Below, piece by piece: positions 17,511 through 25,911 of a stretch of 64,000 nt of DNA. The DNA comes from Gallionellaceae bacterium. Its GTDB lineage: Bacteria > Pseudomonadota > Gammaproteobacteria > Burkholderiales > Gallionellaceae. Both the position numbers and the translations under genes were made by a program. The notes under the pieces were generated by a model. The model did not search any database. It was not told the origin of the DNA and worked only from the letters and a program-made list of their open reading frames with translations. The stretch covers positions 1 through 64,000 of the forward strand of contig WSYA01000006.1 in NCBI GenBank assembly GCA_009773615.1. Direction: 5' to 3'. The first letter of the stretch is position 1; each line of letters begins with the position of its first letter.

Positions 17511-18368
17511 TTACAACGTAATAACTTGGCCTCCGCTACAACGTTCTATCCCCGACAAATCCCGCGCCGAAAACTCATTCGCAAAGCCGGAAGCTTGCAG
17601 CAGCTCGCGCACCCGCGCGGCCTGATCGTAACCGTGCTCCAGCAATAGCCATCCCTGCATTTCCAGATGCGCTCCCGCTTGCCCGACGATGTCGCGTATA
17701 TCGTCCAAGCCATCCGCGCCGGAAGCCAGCGCCGCGAGCGGCTCGAAACGTACGTCGCCCTGCGACAGATGCCCGTCATCGGCGGCGATGTAGGGCGGGT
17801 TGGATACGATTAAATCGAAACGCTGTCCGCGCAAAGCAGAAAACCAGTCGCTCTCGATGAAATGCGCGTTAGGGATACCCAGCCGCTGCGCGTTGTCGCG
17901 CGCCACCGCCAATGCCGCTGCGGAAGCATCGCAGGCCCAGACTTCCGCATCGGGTCGTTGATGCGCGATGGCCAGCGCAATGGCTCCGCTGCCGGTGCCC
18001 ATGTCCAACACGCGCGCTTGGGGACGCAAAATTCGCCCAAGCGCCAATTCCACCAGTAACTCGGTATCGGGTCGCGGGATCAGTGTGGCGGGCGTAACAT
18101 TGAAATTCAATCCGAAAAATTCGCGTGTTCCAAGAATGTAGGCGAGGGGCTCGCCGCTCAGGCGGCGCAGTAATAGTGCCTGATAGGTCTCCTCTTCAGC
18201 TTCACTCAGAATGCGCTCGGGATGGGCGAACAGATAGGCGCGCGCAACTCCCAACACCTGCTGCAACAGACATTGCGTCTCGATGCGTGCGGAGCCGGAC
18301 TCAAGCCCCAATGCCTCTTTCAGCGCGGCTTGATCTCGGGAGAGTACGGTTTTCAGGGTGAGTTGCAT
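17511..18368 (-). CDS. prmC: release factor glutamine N5-methyltransferase PrmC (HemK)
   Basis: Methylates the GGQ glutamine of peptide release factors using SAM. At 285 residues it fits the family. The N-terminal helical RF-binding domain ends near 100, the SAM loop is [17 protein letters not shown] (about 120-136), and the catalytic NPPY is in [12 protein letters not shown] (near 184). It is not beside prfA, its usual partner in related genomes, but the motifs are unambiguous. Confidence 0.95.
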   Translation of the reverse strand: MQLTLKTVLSRDQAALKEALGLESGSARIETQCLLQQVLGVARAYLFAHPERILSEAEEETYQALLLRRLSGEPLAYILGTREFFGLNFNVTPATLIPRPDTELLVELALGRILRPQARVLDMGTGSGAIALAIAHQRPDAEVWACDASAAALAVARDNAQRLGIPNAHFIESDWFSALRGQRFDLIVSNPPYIAADDGHLSQGDVRFEPLAALASGADGLDDIRDIVGQAGAHLEMQGWLLLEHGYDQAARVRELLQASGFANEFSARDLSGIERCSGGQVITL

Positions 18369-18469
18369 GGGTCTGGTTTAGGGCGCAATCAGCGCACACT
18401 AACTTGCTAGTGATGCGAGGTCAATTGCGCATCGTCGAAATACGCGGTGTAGCGTAAAATCCGCACCCA

Positions 18470-19330
18470 ATGAAAACTCCAAAAAGAATTGAGCCTCTGG
18501 TTGAAGACGGTCTGGTAGACGACGTTATCCGTCAACTCAAGAGCGGCAAAGAAGCCACCGTCTACGTCGTCCAGTGCGGCGATGAGATTCGTTGCGCCAA
18601 GATTTACAAGGAAGCTAATCAGCGCGGCTTCCATCAGGCGGTGAATTACACCGAAGGGCGCAAAGTAAAGAATAGCCGCCAAGCGCGCGCGATGGAAAAA
18701 GGCTCGCGCTACGGGCGCAAGGAACAAGAAGCGGCCTGGCAACATGCCGAGGTCGATGCACTGTATAAACTCGCCGCAGCGGGCGTGCGCGTGCCGTATC
18801 CCTTCGGTTTTTACGAGGGCGTGCTGCTCATGGAGCTAGTGGCCGACGAAGAGGGGCAACCCGCGCCCCGGCTCAACGACCTCGAACTCACGCCTGAACA
18901 AGCGCGCGAGTTTCACGCGTTTCTGATCCGCCAAGTCGTGCTCATGCTGTGCGCGGGCATCGTGCACGGCGACCTGTCAGAATTCAACGTGCTGGTCGAT
19001 GGTCGCGGCCCGGTCATCATCGACTTGCCGCAGGCGGTAGATGCCGCCGCCAACAACAATGCCAGCCGCATGCTGGAACGCGATGTCGAAAATCTGGCCG
19101 TGTATTTCGGCCAATTCGCGTCTGAATTGCTAGCCACGCAATACGGCAAAGAAATCTGGGCGATCTATCAGCGCGGCGAACTGTTGCCCGATACGCCGCT
19201 CACAGGACGCTTCCATCAGATCGAAAAAAGAGCCGACGTGCGCTCCGTCTTGCGCGAGATCGAAGCGGTGCGCGACGATCACGCCGCCAAATTGCGTTAC
19301 CAGCAGCTCAAGCGCGAAGAGGGCAGATGA
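18470..19330 (+). CDS. RIO1-type atypical serine kinase
   Basis: A 286-residue protein kinase of the RIO family. The nucleotide loop is LKSGKEATVYVV (about 23-34), the lysine is in RCAKIYKEA (near 44), the catalytic loop is HGDLSEFNVLV (near 165), and the metal-binding IIDLPQAVD near 183 is RIO-type rather than DFG. Bacterial RIO proteins are present but little characterised; archaeal and eukaryotic ones act in small-subunit ribosome maturation. Its ATGA overlap with the next gene, a methyltransferase, suggests the two act together. Target unknown. Confidence 0.9.
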   Translation: MKTPKRIEPLVEDGLVDDVIRQLKSGKEATVYVVQCGDEIRCAKIYKEANQRGFHQAVNYTEGRKVKNSRQARAMEKGSRYGRKEQEAAWQHAEVDALYKLAAAGVRVPYPFGFYEGVLLMELVADEEGQPAPRLNDLELTPEQAREFHAFLIRQVVLMLCAGIVHGDLSEFNVLVDGRGPVIIDLPQAVDAAANNNASRMLERDVENLAVYFGQFASELLATQYGKEIWAIYQRGELLPDTPLTGRFHQIEKRADVRSVLREIEAVRDDHAAKLRYQQLKREEGR

Positions 19331-20472
19331 GCGACTACCCCATCATCATCTGGAACGAAGACGGCGCAGAAAAATCCGCACGCTGGCGTTCCGAAAGCGG
19401 CACACCACCGCCCAAACGCGTACTCATCGCCGATGACCGCATGACCGTCGATGTAGCCTACCGCCTAGCCTGCGAAGGCACCGCACTGCTGTGGCGCGGC
19501 GACTTTCAAAACGCGCGCCAACTGCTACAGGCGATGGCACGGCGTGCGGATGCAAAACCGCGCAAAGCTAAACCTATACCCGCCAGCCCTGTTGACGCGT
19601 TCAATATGCATCGTTTGGCCCAATCACAACGCGCCCGCACCTTGGGCATGTTGTTACTGCCGTTTGAGGCCGACCACAGCGTCCCTTTGCGCCGTGCGCC
19701 CGATGTGCGCGCCGCATGCGAACAGGCTTATGGCATTGCAACCAAACCCTACATCTCCTCGTTGCGCGGACTACAGGGCTTGATCGGCGCATACGAATGG
19801 CGCAAAAACGGCGTGGAGATTCCCGCACTGGGGGCACGCATTCATCCGCATTACGGCGTATTCGCACCCATACGCAGCGAGTATGTCGGACTGGTCAATG
19901 ACGCCCCCTTGCCCCTGCTCGCAGCAACAAAATCAGTGGCATTCGATATCGGCACAGGCACAGGCGTGCTGGCCGCCGTGCTGGCAAAACGCGGCATCCA
20001 GCGCATCGTCGCCACCGATCAGGATCAACGCGCGCTCAACTGCGCGCGCGAAAATTTGGTACGTCTGAATCTCGCCGCGCACGTTGAAGTCATACAGGCA
20101 GATCTTTTTCCCGAAGGGCGCGCGGCGCTGATCGTGTGCAACCCGCCCTGGGTTCCCGCGCGTCCCAGTTCACCGCTGGAATACGCCGTGTTCGACCCCG
20201 AGAGTCGGATGTTGCGCGGATTTTTAAAAGGACTGGCAGCGCATTTGGAGCCGGGTGGTGAGGGCTGGCTGATTCTTTCCGATCTGGCCGAGCACTTGGG
20301 GCTGCGCACCCGCGAAGAATTGCTTTTGGAGATCGAAGCGGCGGGTTTGCAAGTCTTGTGGAAAACTGATGTGAAGCCGCATCATCCCCGCGTGTCCGAT
20401 GTCAGCGATCCGCTACATGCGGCGCGCGCGGCGGAACTCACCTCGCTGTGGCGGCTAGCGGCTAGCGGCTAG
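19327..20472 (+). CDS. class I methyltransferase (PrmC/RsmC-like, NPPW motif)
   Basis: A 381-residue SAM-dependent methyltransferase. A non-catalytic N-terminal part (1-195) is followed by the SAM loop VAFDIGTGTGVLAAVLA near 204, the acidic ATDQD, and VCNPPWVPARP near 270. NPPW/NPPY motifs mark N-methylation of amide or exocyclic amino groups in protein, rRNA or DNA. The start overlaps the kinase stop by 4 bp (ATGA). The 3' end runs into a four-copy heptanucleotide repeat that contains the stop. Its substrate is not known. Confidence 0.82.
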   Translation: MSDYPIIIWNEDGAEKSARWRSESGTPPPKRVLIADDRMTVDVAYRLACEGTALLWRGDFQNARQLLQAMARRADAKPRKAKPIPASPVDAFNMHRLAQSQRARTLGMLLLPFEADHSVPLRRAPDVRAACEQAYGIATKPYISSLRGLQGLIGAYEWRKNGVEIPALGARIHPHYGVFAPIRSEYVGLVNDAPLPLLAATKSVAFDIGTGTGVLAAVLAKRGIQRIVATDQDQRALNCARENLVRLNLAAHVEVIQADLFPEGRAALIVCNPPWVPARPSSPLEYAVFDPESRMLRGFLKGLAAHLEPGGEGWLILSDLAEHLGLRTREELLLEIEAAGLQVLWKTDVKPHHPRVSDVSDPLHAARAAELTSLWRLAASG

Positions 20473-20478
20473 CGGCTA
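20451..20478 (+). repeat. four tandem GCGGCTA heptamers across a stop codon
   Basis: Four perfect copies of GCGGCTA at 20451, 20458, 20465 and 20472. The TAG stop of the methyltransferase (20470-20472) spans copies three and four. As the unit is 7 bp, gain or loss of one copy changes the reading frame and the C-terminus. Confidence 0.9.
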
Positions 20479-20515
20479 AATAACAAAAATAAATTCGCAC
20501 CCTGTTGATGGTTTT

Positions 20516-20543
20516 TGTAGGAGCCAGCAAGCTGGCTCCTACA
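20516..20543. repeat. GTAGGAGC-type palindrome, possible bidirectional terminator
   Basis: A perfect 13-bp inverted repeat, TGTAGGAGCCAGC (20516-20528) and GCTGGCTCCTACA (20531-20543), with a 2-nt loop and a T-run at its left edge. It sits between two convergent genes, so it may end transcription for both. It belongs by sequence to the TGTAGGAGC family also seen at 26677-26749 and 31630-31687. Confidence 0.8.
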
Positions 20544-20576
20544 TTACACCTTTCGCTACGTCTACCCAGTCTGAAA

Positions 20577-21125
20577 TTATTTGTCGCCCGCCTTCGACCC
20601 GCTCAAATAATTATCTTTCACCCGCATGTAATGCTCGGCGGAATAGCGCAGGTAGGCGATTTCCTCTTCGGTGAGCGAGCGCACCGCCTTGGCCGGGCGC
20701 CCCATGTAGAGCATGCCGCTCTCCAATGTCTTGCCCGGCGAAATCAAACTGCCCGCACCGATCATCACGCGGTCGGGAATCACCACATCGTCCATGACGA
20801 TCGAACCCATGCCGATCAGACATTCGTTGCCGATAGTGCAGCCATGCAAGATCACCGAATGCCCCACCGTCACATAGTCGCCGATGATGAGCGGCGAGCC
20901 TTCCGGCTTCTCCGGCGTCTTGTGCGACACATGCCCCATGGTCAGATCTTGCACGTTCGAACCGCACCCGATCACGATGCGGTTCACGTCGCCGCGCAAC
21001 ACCGTGTTGCACCAGATGGAGCAGTCGTCACCGATCATTACTTCGCCGATGATTTGGCAGGAGGAATGCCAATAAACGCGGTCCCCGAGGACGGGCGAGG
21101 TGTTGAGGTAGTTGGATATAGCCAT
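20577..21125 (-). CDS. gamma-carbonic anhydrase-like hexapeptide protein (YrdA/PaaY family)
   Basis: A 182-residue left-handed beta-helix protein from MAISNYLNTSPVLGDRVYW. It shows hexapeptide repeats (IIGEVMIGDDCSIW, VLRGDVNRIVIGCGSNVQD) and zinc ligands in DLTMGHVSHK, TVGHSVILHGC and NECLIGMGS. YrdA-like proteins trimerise with Zn between subunits; many have weak or no carbonic anhydrase activity. The upstream in-frame extension overlaps the toxin gene and is not used. Confidence 0.9.
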   Translation of the reverse strand: MAISNYLNTSPVLGDRVYWHSSCQIIGEVMIGDDCSIWCNTVLRGDVNRIVIGCGSNVQDLTMGHVSHKTPEKPEGSPLIIGDYVTVGHSVILHGCTIGNECLIGMGSIVMDDVVIPDRVMIGAGSLISPGKTLESGMLYMGRPAKAVRSLTEEEIAYLRYSAEHYMRVKDNYLSGSKAGDK

Positions 21126-21138
21126 GGTTGAAAGATTA

Positions 21139-21435
21139 TTAGTTTTGCCTGTTGAGCCAATATCCGGGACGGCGGCTATCGTGTGCAATGGCAAGAACTT
21201 CAACCTGCTCGCCTCGAATGCGGTAGATCACACCATAACGAAAATGCCGGAGGTGACAGCGACGGAGATGCTTATTTAGAGGATGCCACGCTAGAGGTTG
21301 TTTGCGGATTCGGGTCAGCGCTTCATCAACATCCGAAGCGAATCGGAATCCCAAGCCGGGCTGCTGTAACTCAAGATAAGCGAACGCCTCGTCCAGTTCC
21401 TCACGTGCTGCGCCTGCAAAGAACGAACGCATCAT
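21139..21435 (-). CDS. RelE/ParE superfamily toxin
   Basis: A 98-residue protein with the ParE-like layout: N-terminal ARELDEA-type helix pair (AAREELDEAFAYLELQQPGLG), then RIRKQPLAWHPL, and the C-terminal beta strands RHFRYGVIYRIRGEQVEVLAIAH (positions about 21187-21255). ParE toxins poison gyrase and RelE toxins cleave ribosomal mRNA; which applies cannot be told from sequence. Its start overlaps the antitoxin stop by 4 bp, the usual arrangement. Confidence 0.9.
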   Translation of the reverse strand: MMRSFFAGAAREELDEAFAYLELQQPGLGFRFASDVDEALTRIRKQPLAWHPLNKHLRRCHLRHFRYGVIYRIRGEQVEVLAIAHDSRRPGYWLNRQN

Positions 21436-21650
21436 TGGCGATATTTCAGCATCACTTCATCGGCGCTCACCAGAGGCATCTCGCCCCGATCAATTGCTGC
21501 CGCACGTTGTTCACATTCGGCAATCCAAGCCTGCTCAACTGCCGGGTCACTGGGGCTGACTAGCCCAAACAAAGCATCCAACAAAGCCAGCTTGTCCTGC
21601 TCCGGCAATCCTTTGGCCTGCTGAACTAAAGTATCGACGATTGCGCTCAT
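21432..21650 (-). CDS. addiction-module antitoxin (TIGR02574-type)
   Basis: A 72-residue protein typical of the putative addiction module component family: hydrophobic N-terminal helix (SAIVDTLVQQAKGLPEQDKLALLDALFG), then AW..E...R..A.D.G and a short C-terminal VMLKYRQ. It precedes the ParE-like toxin with a 4-bp overlap, so production is coupled. It is expected to neutralise the toxin and repress the operon. Confidence 0.88.
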   Translation of the reverse strand: MSAIVDTLVQQAKGLPEQDKLALLDALFGLVSPSDPAVEQAWIAECEQRAAAIDRGEMPLVSADEVMLKYRQ

Positions 21651-21681
21651 GGTAATTCCTCAAGAGATGATTGGAGAAATC

Positions 21682-22389
21682 TTACGACAAAATATCGTGG
21701 TCTGCCCCTGATTGTTTAACCATCAAGTTCATCGGCGATGATTTCCTGTGAAAACTCAATACAGGATTCCACATCTTTGATGTCGAATTCATCCCATTTT
21801 TGATGTCGAATTTATCCCATTGAGCGTGAGTTTCCTTTGTTCGTACGTGTGCGGCGGCGCGAGCACGCTTTGCTTTTGTAGCCGACAGAATTCCTCGCTT
21901 GGTGAGCTCGGAAATGAGGCTGTCGAGCGAGACATCTTTGTCATCAATTTCGTGTTTACGACAGATGCGGCGAAGAGAATCCTCAAAGACGACGCCAGCG
22001 ATTACGCCTGCCTCACTCTTTCTGTTCTGTTTTGAATATGCGATTGCATGATCGAGAAAGTCATCGAAAATTTCGGCACGAGCATGATCCGCGATTGATG
22101 TAATCAGCCCTTGTTTAGCATCGGTGAGAATCGAGGCAACTTCGCCTACTTGATCCTGCGCGCACAGGTGAATTCCTCTCGCGACAATTTTCTCGGCGTT
22201 AGCACGATAGGGGCTAGTTGGTTGTAAACACAAGAGCTGGATGATATTGGTGGCAGACGCTATCCAGCCTGCACATTGTTGGCGGTGCTCCTCGGATAGA
22301 ACTTGACCAAGCGCGTTTCCCCGGCTTAATTGCGTGGCCTGCTGCAACAGAGCTTCGATTCGTTGCAGTGTTCGTTCCTCAATCGCCAT
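21682..22389 (-). CDS. HEPN-like hypothetical protein with frameshifted C-terminus
   Basis: A 235-residue, mostly helical protein. Residues about 120-215 resemble a HEPN-type fold, with EAGVIAGVVFEDSLRRIC and an R-x4-H motif (RTKETH near 197), as in DUF4145-like proteins; the assignment is tentative. A 23-bp tandem duplication (21774-21819) pushes translation out of frame, so the last ~35 residues (NGMNSTSK... to the stop at 21682) look novel. Skipping the second copy restores WDEFDIKDVESC... with a stop at 21716, which looks like the ancestral end. Confidence 0.6.
   Translation of the reverse strand: MAIEERTLQRIEALLQQATQLSRGNALGQVLSEEHRQQCAGWIASATNIIQLLCLQPTSPYRANAEKIVARGIHLCAQDQVGEVASILTDAKQGLITSIADHARAEIFDDFLDHAIAYSKQNRKSEAGVIAGVVFEDSLRRICRKHEIDDKDVSLDSLISELTKRGILSATKAKRARAAAHVRTKETHAQWDKFDIKNGMNSTSKMWNPVLSFHRKSSPMNLMVKQSGADHDILS
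21774..21819 (-). repeat. 23-bp tandem duplication inside the HEPN-like gene
   Basis: Two adjacent copies, 21797-21819 (TGGGATAAATTCGACATCAA + AAA on the reverse strand) and 21774-21796, differ at two positions. Length 23 is not a multiple of three and shifts the frame of the surrounding gene. Confidence 0.92.
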
Positions 22390-22452
22390 ATGTAGAACTC
22401 CGTTAAGCCCAACGTAAAGTAGACACCCTAAAAAGTACCGACAAGTACACCA

Positions 22453-23484
22453 TCACCCCACCAACTTCCATATCATCTTCTCCCCTGCCCGCAGCGGCAC
22501 CAGCTGATGCTCCCCAAACCCTACAGATGCAGGCATCTGCCACTCTTCCTTGCGCAAGGTGACGGTCTCCGTATTACGCGGCAGTTTGTAGAAATCCGCG
22601 CCGTAAAAACTCGCAAAACCTTCCAGCCTGTCCAACGCTCCAGCCGCTTCAAACGCTTCGGCATACAACTCGATGGCGTTATGCGCGGTGTAGCAACCGG
22701 CGCAGCCGCAGGCGTTTTCTTTGGTGTGCTGCGCGTGGGGTGCGCTGTCGGTGCCGAGGAAGAATTGTCGGCTGCCGCTGGTGGCGGCTTTGACCAGCGA
22801 CTCGCGGTGCAGCTCGCGCTTGAGCACCGGCAGGCAGTAGTAGTGCGGGCGTATGCCGCCGACCAGCATGGCGTTGCGGTTGTAGAGCAGGTGGTGCGCG
22901 GTGATGGTGGCGCCGATGTTGTCCGAGGCGTCGGCGACAAATTGCACCGCTTCACGGGTGGTGATGTGTTCGAACACGACACGCAATTGCGGCAGGTCTT
23001 TCAACAGGGGTTGCAGCACGCGCTCGATGAACACGGCTTCGCGGTCGAAGATGTCGATGGCGCTGTCGGTCACTTCTCCATGCACCAGCAGCGGCATGCC
23101 ACAGCGTTGCATCTCTTCCAGCGCGGGATAGGTTTTACGCAGGTCGGTGACACCCGCGTCGGAGTTGGTGGTAGCCCCCGCCGGATACAGCTTCACCGCA
23201 TGCACGATGCCGCTCTGCTTGGCTTTGCGTATCTCTTCGGCGCTGGTGTTGTCGGTGAGGTACAGCGTCATCAGCGGCTCGAACTTCATGCCCGCCGGTA
23301 GCGCGGCCATGATGCGGGCGCGGTATTCCCGCGCTTGTGCGGTGGTCGTCACGGGTGGCCTGAGATTAGGCATGACGATGGCGCGGGCGAACTGGCGTGC
23401 GGTGTCGGGAAGAACGGACTGCATCAGGGCATCGTCGCGCAGGTGCAAATGCCAATCGTCGGGGCGGGTGAGTTTGATTTCCAT
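22453..23484 (-). CDS. pyrC: dihydroorotase PyrC (dimeric class)
   Basis: Cyclises carbamoyl-aspartate to dihydroorotate in pyrimidine synthesis. At 343 residues it is full length for the E. coli type. Zinc ligands are visible in DDWHLHLRD (about 10-18), the carboxylated lysine is in [14 protein letters not shown] (near 95), and histidines occur in LLVHGEV and [15 protein letters not shown] (near 243) carries the catalytic aspartate. It stands alone, with a palindromic repeat behind its start. Confidence 0.97.
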   Translation of the reverse strand: MEIKLTRPDDWHLHLRDDALMQSVLPDTARQFARAIVMPNLRPPVTTTAQAREYRARIMAALPAGMKFEPLMTLYLTDNTSAEEIRKAKQSGIVHAVKLYPAGATTNSDAGVTDLRKTYPALEEMQRCGMPLLVHGEVTDSAIDIFDREAVFIERVLQPLLKDLPQLRVVFEHITTREAVQFVADASDNIGATITAHHLLYNRNAMLVGGIRPHYYCLPVLKRELHRESLVKAATSGSRQFFLGTDSAPHAQHTKENACGCAGCYTAHNAIELYAEAFEAAGALDRLEGFASFYGADFYKLPRNTETVTLRKEEWQMPASVGFGEHQLVPLRAGEKMIWKLVG

Positions 23485-23511
23485 AGTTGTATCCTAAAAT
23501 TTTATCTTTGC

Positions 23512-23582
23512 CCGTTCGCCCTGAGCTTGTCGAAGGGTTGGTAAATATGCGGCTTGTGGTTCGACAAGCTCACCACGAACGG
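23512..23582. repeat. inverted repeat of the GAGCTTGTCGAA type
   Basis: The left arm CCGTTCGCCCTGAGCTTGTC at 23512-23531 (continuing GAA) and the right arm TTCGACAAGCTCACCACGAA at 23560-23579 (continuing CGG) are complementary apart from an internal CCTG/ACC mismatch. A third partial copy (CTCAGGGCAAACGG) follows near 23595. This 'GAGCTTGTCGAA' element is a widespread intergenic repeat. It separates the pyrC and MFS genes. Confidence 0.75.
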
Positions 23583-23613
23583 CTTTTCTTAGACTCAGGG
23601 CAAACGGATTTAC

Positions 23614-25218
23614 TTAATGTTCCAGCAGTGTATTCCTCGTCTCCGGCAAGAATAGCAGACCGACGACAAAAGCCATGCACAGCAGCCCCGCCGGATACCA
23701 GATGCCGAGCGATGCGTCGCCCATGCGCGTGCCGATGAGCGTGACCATGAAGGGCGACATGCCGCCTATCCATCCGGCGCTCAGGTTGTGCGGTAACGCC
23801 GCCGCCGTGTAGCGCGTGCGTGCGGGAAACAGCTCGGCCAACACTGCCGTCTGGGGGCCGGTGATCAGCGCGAGGGCGACCACCAGCACCAGCAGCAACG
23901 CGAAGACGGCGGGCAGATTGGCCTGCTGCACATCGGCCTTATCCGGCCAGCCTGCGTTTTGCAAAACACTTTTCAGCGCATCGACCTGAAATCCCTCGAT
24001 GGGCATTTGTCCCGGCACCGCAACTTGGGTCGCCGCCCCGCTGCGCTCTTCCAGCACATACACCACGCCTTGCTTGGTGAGCCATTCCTGATTGCGCTCG
24101 CAGTCGTTGCGCGCTTTGACGAAGGGATTGTAGTGGCAACTTTCTCCGCCGAGTTTCACTGTGACATTGCGGTTGAATTCCGCCAGCGCGGGATTGCCGA
24201 AATGCAGCAACCCGCTGAACACCGGCAGGATCGCCACCGCCCCGAGCAACAGCCCCGCCAGCAGGATCGGCCTGCGCCCGACACGGTCGGACAGCCAGCC
24301 GCAAAAGACGGTGAGCGGAAACAGCGCGAGGGTGCTGAGCATCACCAGCGTGCTCGCCATTTGCGGCTCGAACTTCACCACGCTTTTCAGAAATACATTG
24401 GTGTACACCTGCGAGGAAAAGAACAGCAGCGAGCCGCCCGCCGAGATGCAGAAGAACAACAATGCCATGCGACCCAGAGTGCGCTTGTCTTTCAGGCATT
24501 CACGCAGCGGCGTTTTCGACAGCGTGTCGTTCTGCTGCATTTCCACAAAGACCGGCGATTCGATCATGCTCATGCGGCTCTTGAGCGAGACGAGCAACAG
24601 CACGATAGAAAGCAGGAACGGCACGCGCCAGCCCCATTCGCTGAACTCGGCAGGCGTGAGCCAGTATTGCAGCAGCACCACTTGCAGGGTGGAAGCCATG
24701 ATGCCCAGCGGCCCCATGAGTTGCAGCACGCTGGTGTAAAAGCCGCGCCGGTTGTCAGGCGAGTGCTCGGTGAGATACACCGCCGCGCCTCCGATTTCGC
24801 CGCCCACGGCGAAGCCCTGTAGCAAACGCAGCACCAGCAACATGATCGGAGCCCAAATGCCGACTTGGGCATAGGTGGGCAGCAGGCCGACCGCAAAAGT
24901 CGTGACGCCCATCAGGAAAATGGTGGTGATGAAGATGGGACGGCGACCGTATTTGTCGCCCAGCGAACCAAACACCGCCGCACCGAGCGGACGCACCAGC
25001 ATGCCCACGCCGAAGGTGGCAAGGCTGGCCAGCAATGCGGCGGTCGGGTTGTCCGGCGGAAAGAACAGCGCGCTGAAATAAATCGCCAGCGAAGCGAAAG
25101 TGAGGAAGTCGTACCATTCCAAGAATGTGCCGAAGCAGGCCGCGAGAACAACTTTGCGTTGGGTGGGGGTGATGGCTTGGGGGGAGGAGGGGGGGGTAGA
25201 GGTGTTCATCGGCGGCAT
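23614..25218 (-). CDS. MFS transporter, metabolite:H+ symporter (MHS/ProP-like) family
   Basis: A 534-residue inner-membrane protein with twelve predicted helices. Family motifs are TFLEWYDFLTFA (near 31), LGDKYGRRPIF (near 86; loop 2-3 DRxGRR type), RLLQGFAVGGEIGGAA (near 131) and the second-half repeat SDRVGRRPILLAG (near 310). An insert of about 80 residues between helices 9 and 10 (FNRNVTVKLGGESCHYNPF and onward, two cysteines) is unusual and probably periplasmic. MHS proteins take up organic acids or compatible solutes; substrate unknown. Confidence 0.88.
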   Translation of the reverse strand: MPPMNTSTPPSSPQAITPTQRKVVLAACFGTFLEWYDFLTFASLAIYFSALFFPPDNPTAALLASLATFGVGMLVRPLGAAVFGSLGDKYGRRPIFITTIFLMGVTTFAVGLLPTYAQVGIWAPIMLLVLRLLQGFAVGGEIGGAAVYLTEHSPDNRRGFYTSVLQLMGPLGIMASTLQVVLLQYWLTPAEFSEWGWRVPFLLSIVLLLVSLKSRMSMIESPVFVEMQQNDTLSKTPLRECLKDKRTLGRMALLFFCISAGGSLLFFSSQVYTNVFLKSVVKFEPQMASTLVMLSTLALFPLTVFCGWLSDRVGRRPILLAGLLLGAVAILPVFSGLLHFGNPALAEFNRNVTVKLGGESCHYNPFVKARNDCERNQEWLTKQGVVYVLEERSGAATQVAVPGQMPIEGFQVDALKSVLQNAGWPDKADVQQANLPAVFALLLVLVVALALITGPQTAVLAELFPARTRYTAAALPHNLSAGWIGGMSPFMVTLIGTRMGDASLGIWYPAGLLCMAFVVGLLFLPETRNTLLEH

Positions 25219-25254
25219 TCTATCAGGCCGCAGTAAAACGTAAGTATTGGGCGA

Positions 25255-25686
25255 TTATTTTCCGACTTTCTCCGCATACATCAACTGAACCATCCCTTCA
25301 ACGATGCGAATATCGCGAGGTGAAAGTCGCGCCAATTTGTCCACGATAGGAATTATTGCTTCGTACTCTTTGCCTAGCACGACCAGACCTGTTTGCTTGG
25401 CGGTTGATTTCGACGCAAGCTCCACCTTCGCACCAGAGCCATAGCGCAGCCACTGCGCCGACACGCCCAACCAAGCCGCAAGCGCCAGTAACTTTGGCTG
25501 TGTTGGCAACCCCTCCGAGAGTAACCATTTTCTAACAGTTTGAGCGCTGACAGGCTGCCCGGAATAGTTCTGATTGAACGTCCGAGCAATCTGCGTCGGG
25601 CTGCCAATCGGCTGCCCTATACGTTTTAGCTCCTGAGAAAGCCGCTTGCTAAAAGCGATTCGTTGCTGTTCGCTGGTGTGTTCCAT
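25255..25686 (-). CDS. helix-turn-helix repressor-like regulator
   Basis: 143 residues from MEHTSEQQRIAFSKRLSQEL (start 25686; an extension to 25740 is unlikely). The N-terminal HTH matches CI/Cro-type repressors: PTQIARTFNQNYSGQPVSAQ then VRKWLLSEGLPTQPKLLALAAWLGVS (about 30-75). The C-terminal part (SPRDIRIVEGMVQLMYAEK) is a short helical tail, not a peptidase domain. Similar proteins occur in phage and integrated elements. It is divergent from the AT-rich lipoprotein gene and may control it. Confidence 0.75.
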   Translation of the reverse strand: MEHTSEQQRIAFSKRLSQELKRIGQPIGSPTQIARTFNQNYSGQPVSAQTVRKWLLSEGLPTQPKLLALAAWLGVSAQWLRYGSGAKVELASKSTAKQTGLVVLGKEYEAIIPIVDKLARLSPRDIRIVEGMVQLMYAEKVGK

Positions 25687-25826
25687 GAGGCGGAAATTAC
25701 CAAGCTTGACAGTAACTTTATAGAAACAAATGGTTTGCAATGGTAACTATAAGTTATTACTATTCGCCCGCTCTTTTACTTTATTCGCGCGAATCGTGTA
25801 CCAATAATTTAGAAAAAGAAGCAGTT

Positions 25827-25849
25827 CAAGCCCCCATTTCTGGGGCTTG
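25827..25849. terminator. stem-loop CAAGCCCC/GGGGCTTG, possible terminator
   Basis: A perfect 8-bp stem (25827-25834 and 25842-25849) with a 7-nt loop stands between the divergent repressor and lipoprotein genes. A T-rich tail is weak on the plus side (TTAATATTAG). On this layout it would end readthrough or act as leader structure for the gene at 25912. Confidence 0.45.
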
Positions 25850-25911
25850 CTTAATATTAGGTTGCTTTACGCCCAGTTGCCTAATGTTTGATATTTGGGT
25901 GAGGAGAAAAA

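Noticed and set aside
20451-20543. CRISPR-like array from the GCGGCTA repeats and palindrome
   Set aside because: Units are contiguous 7-mers without spacers; no cas genes in the window.
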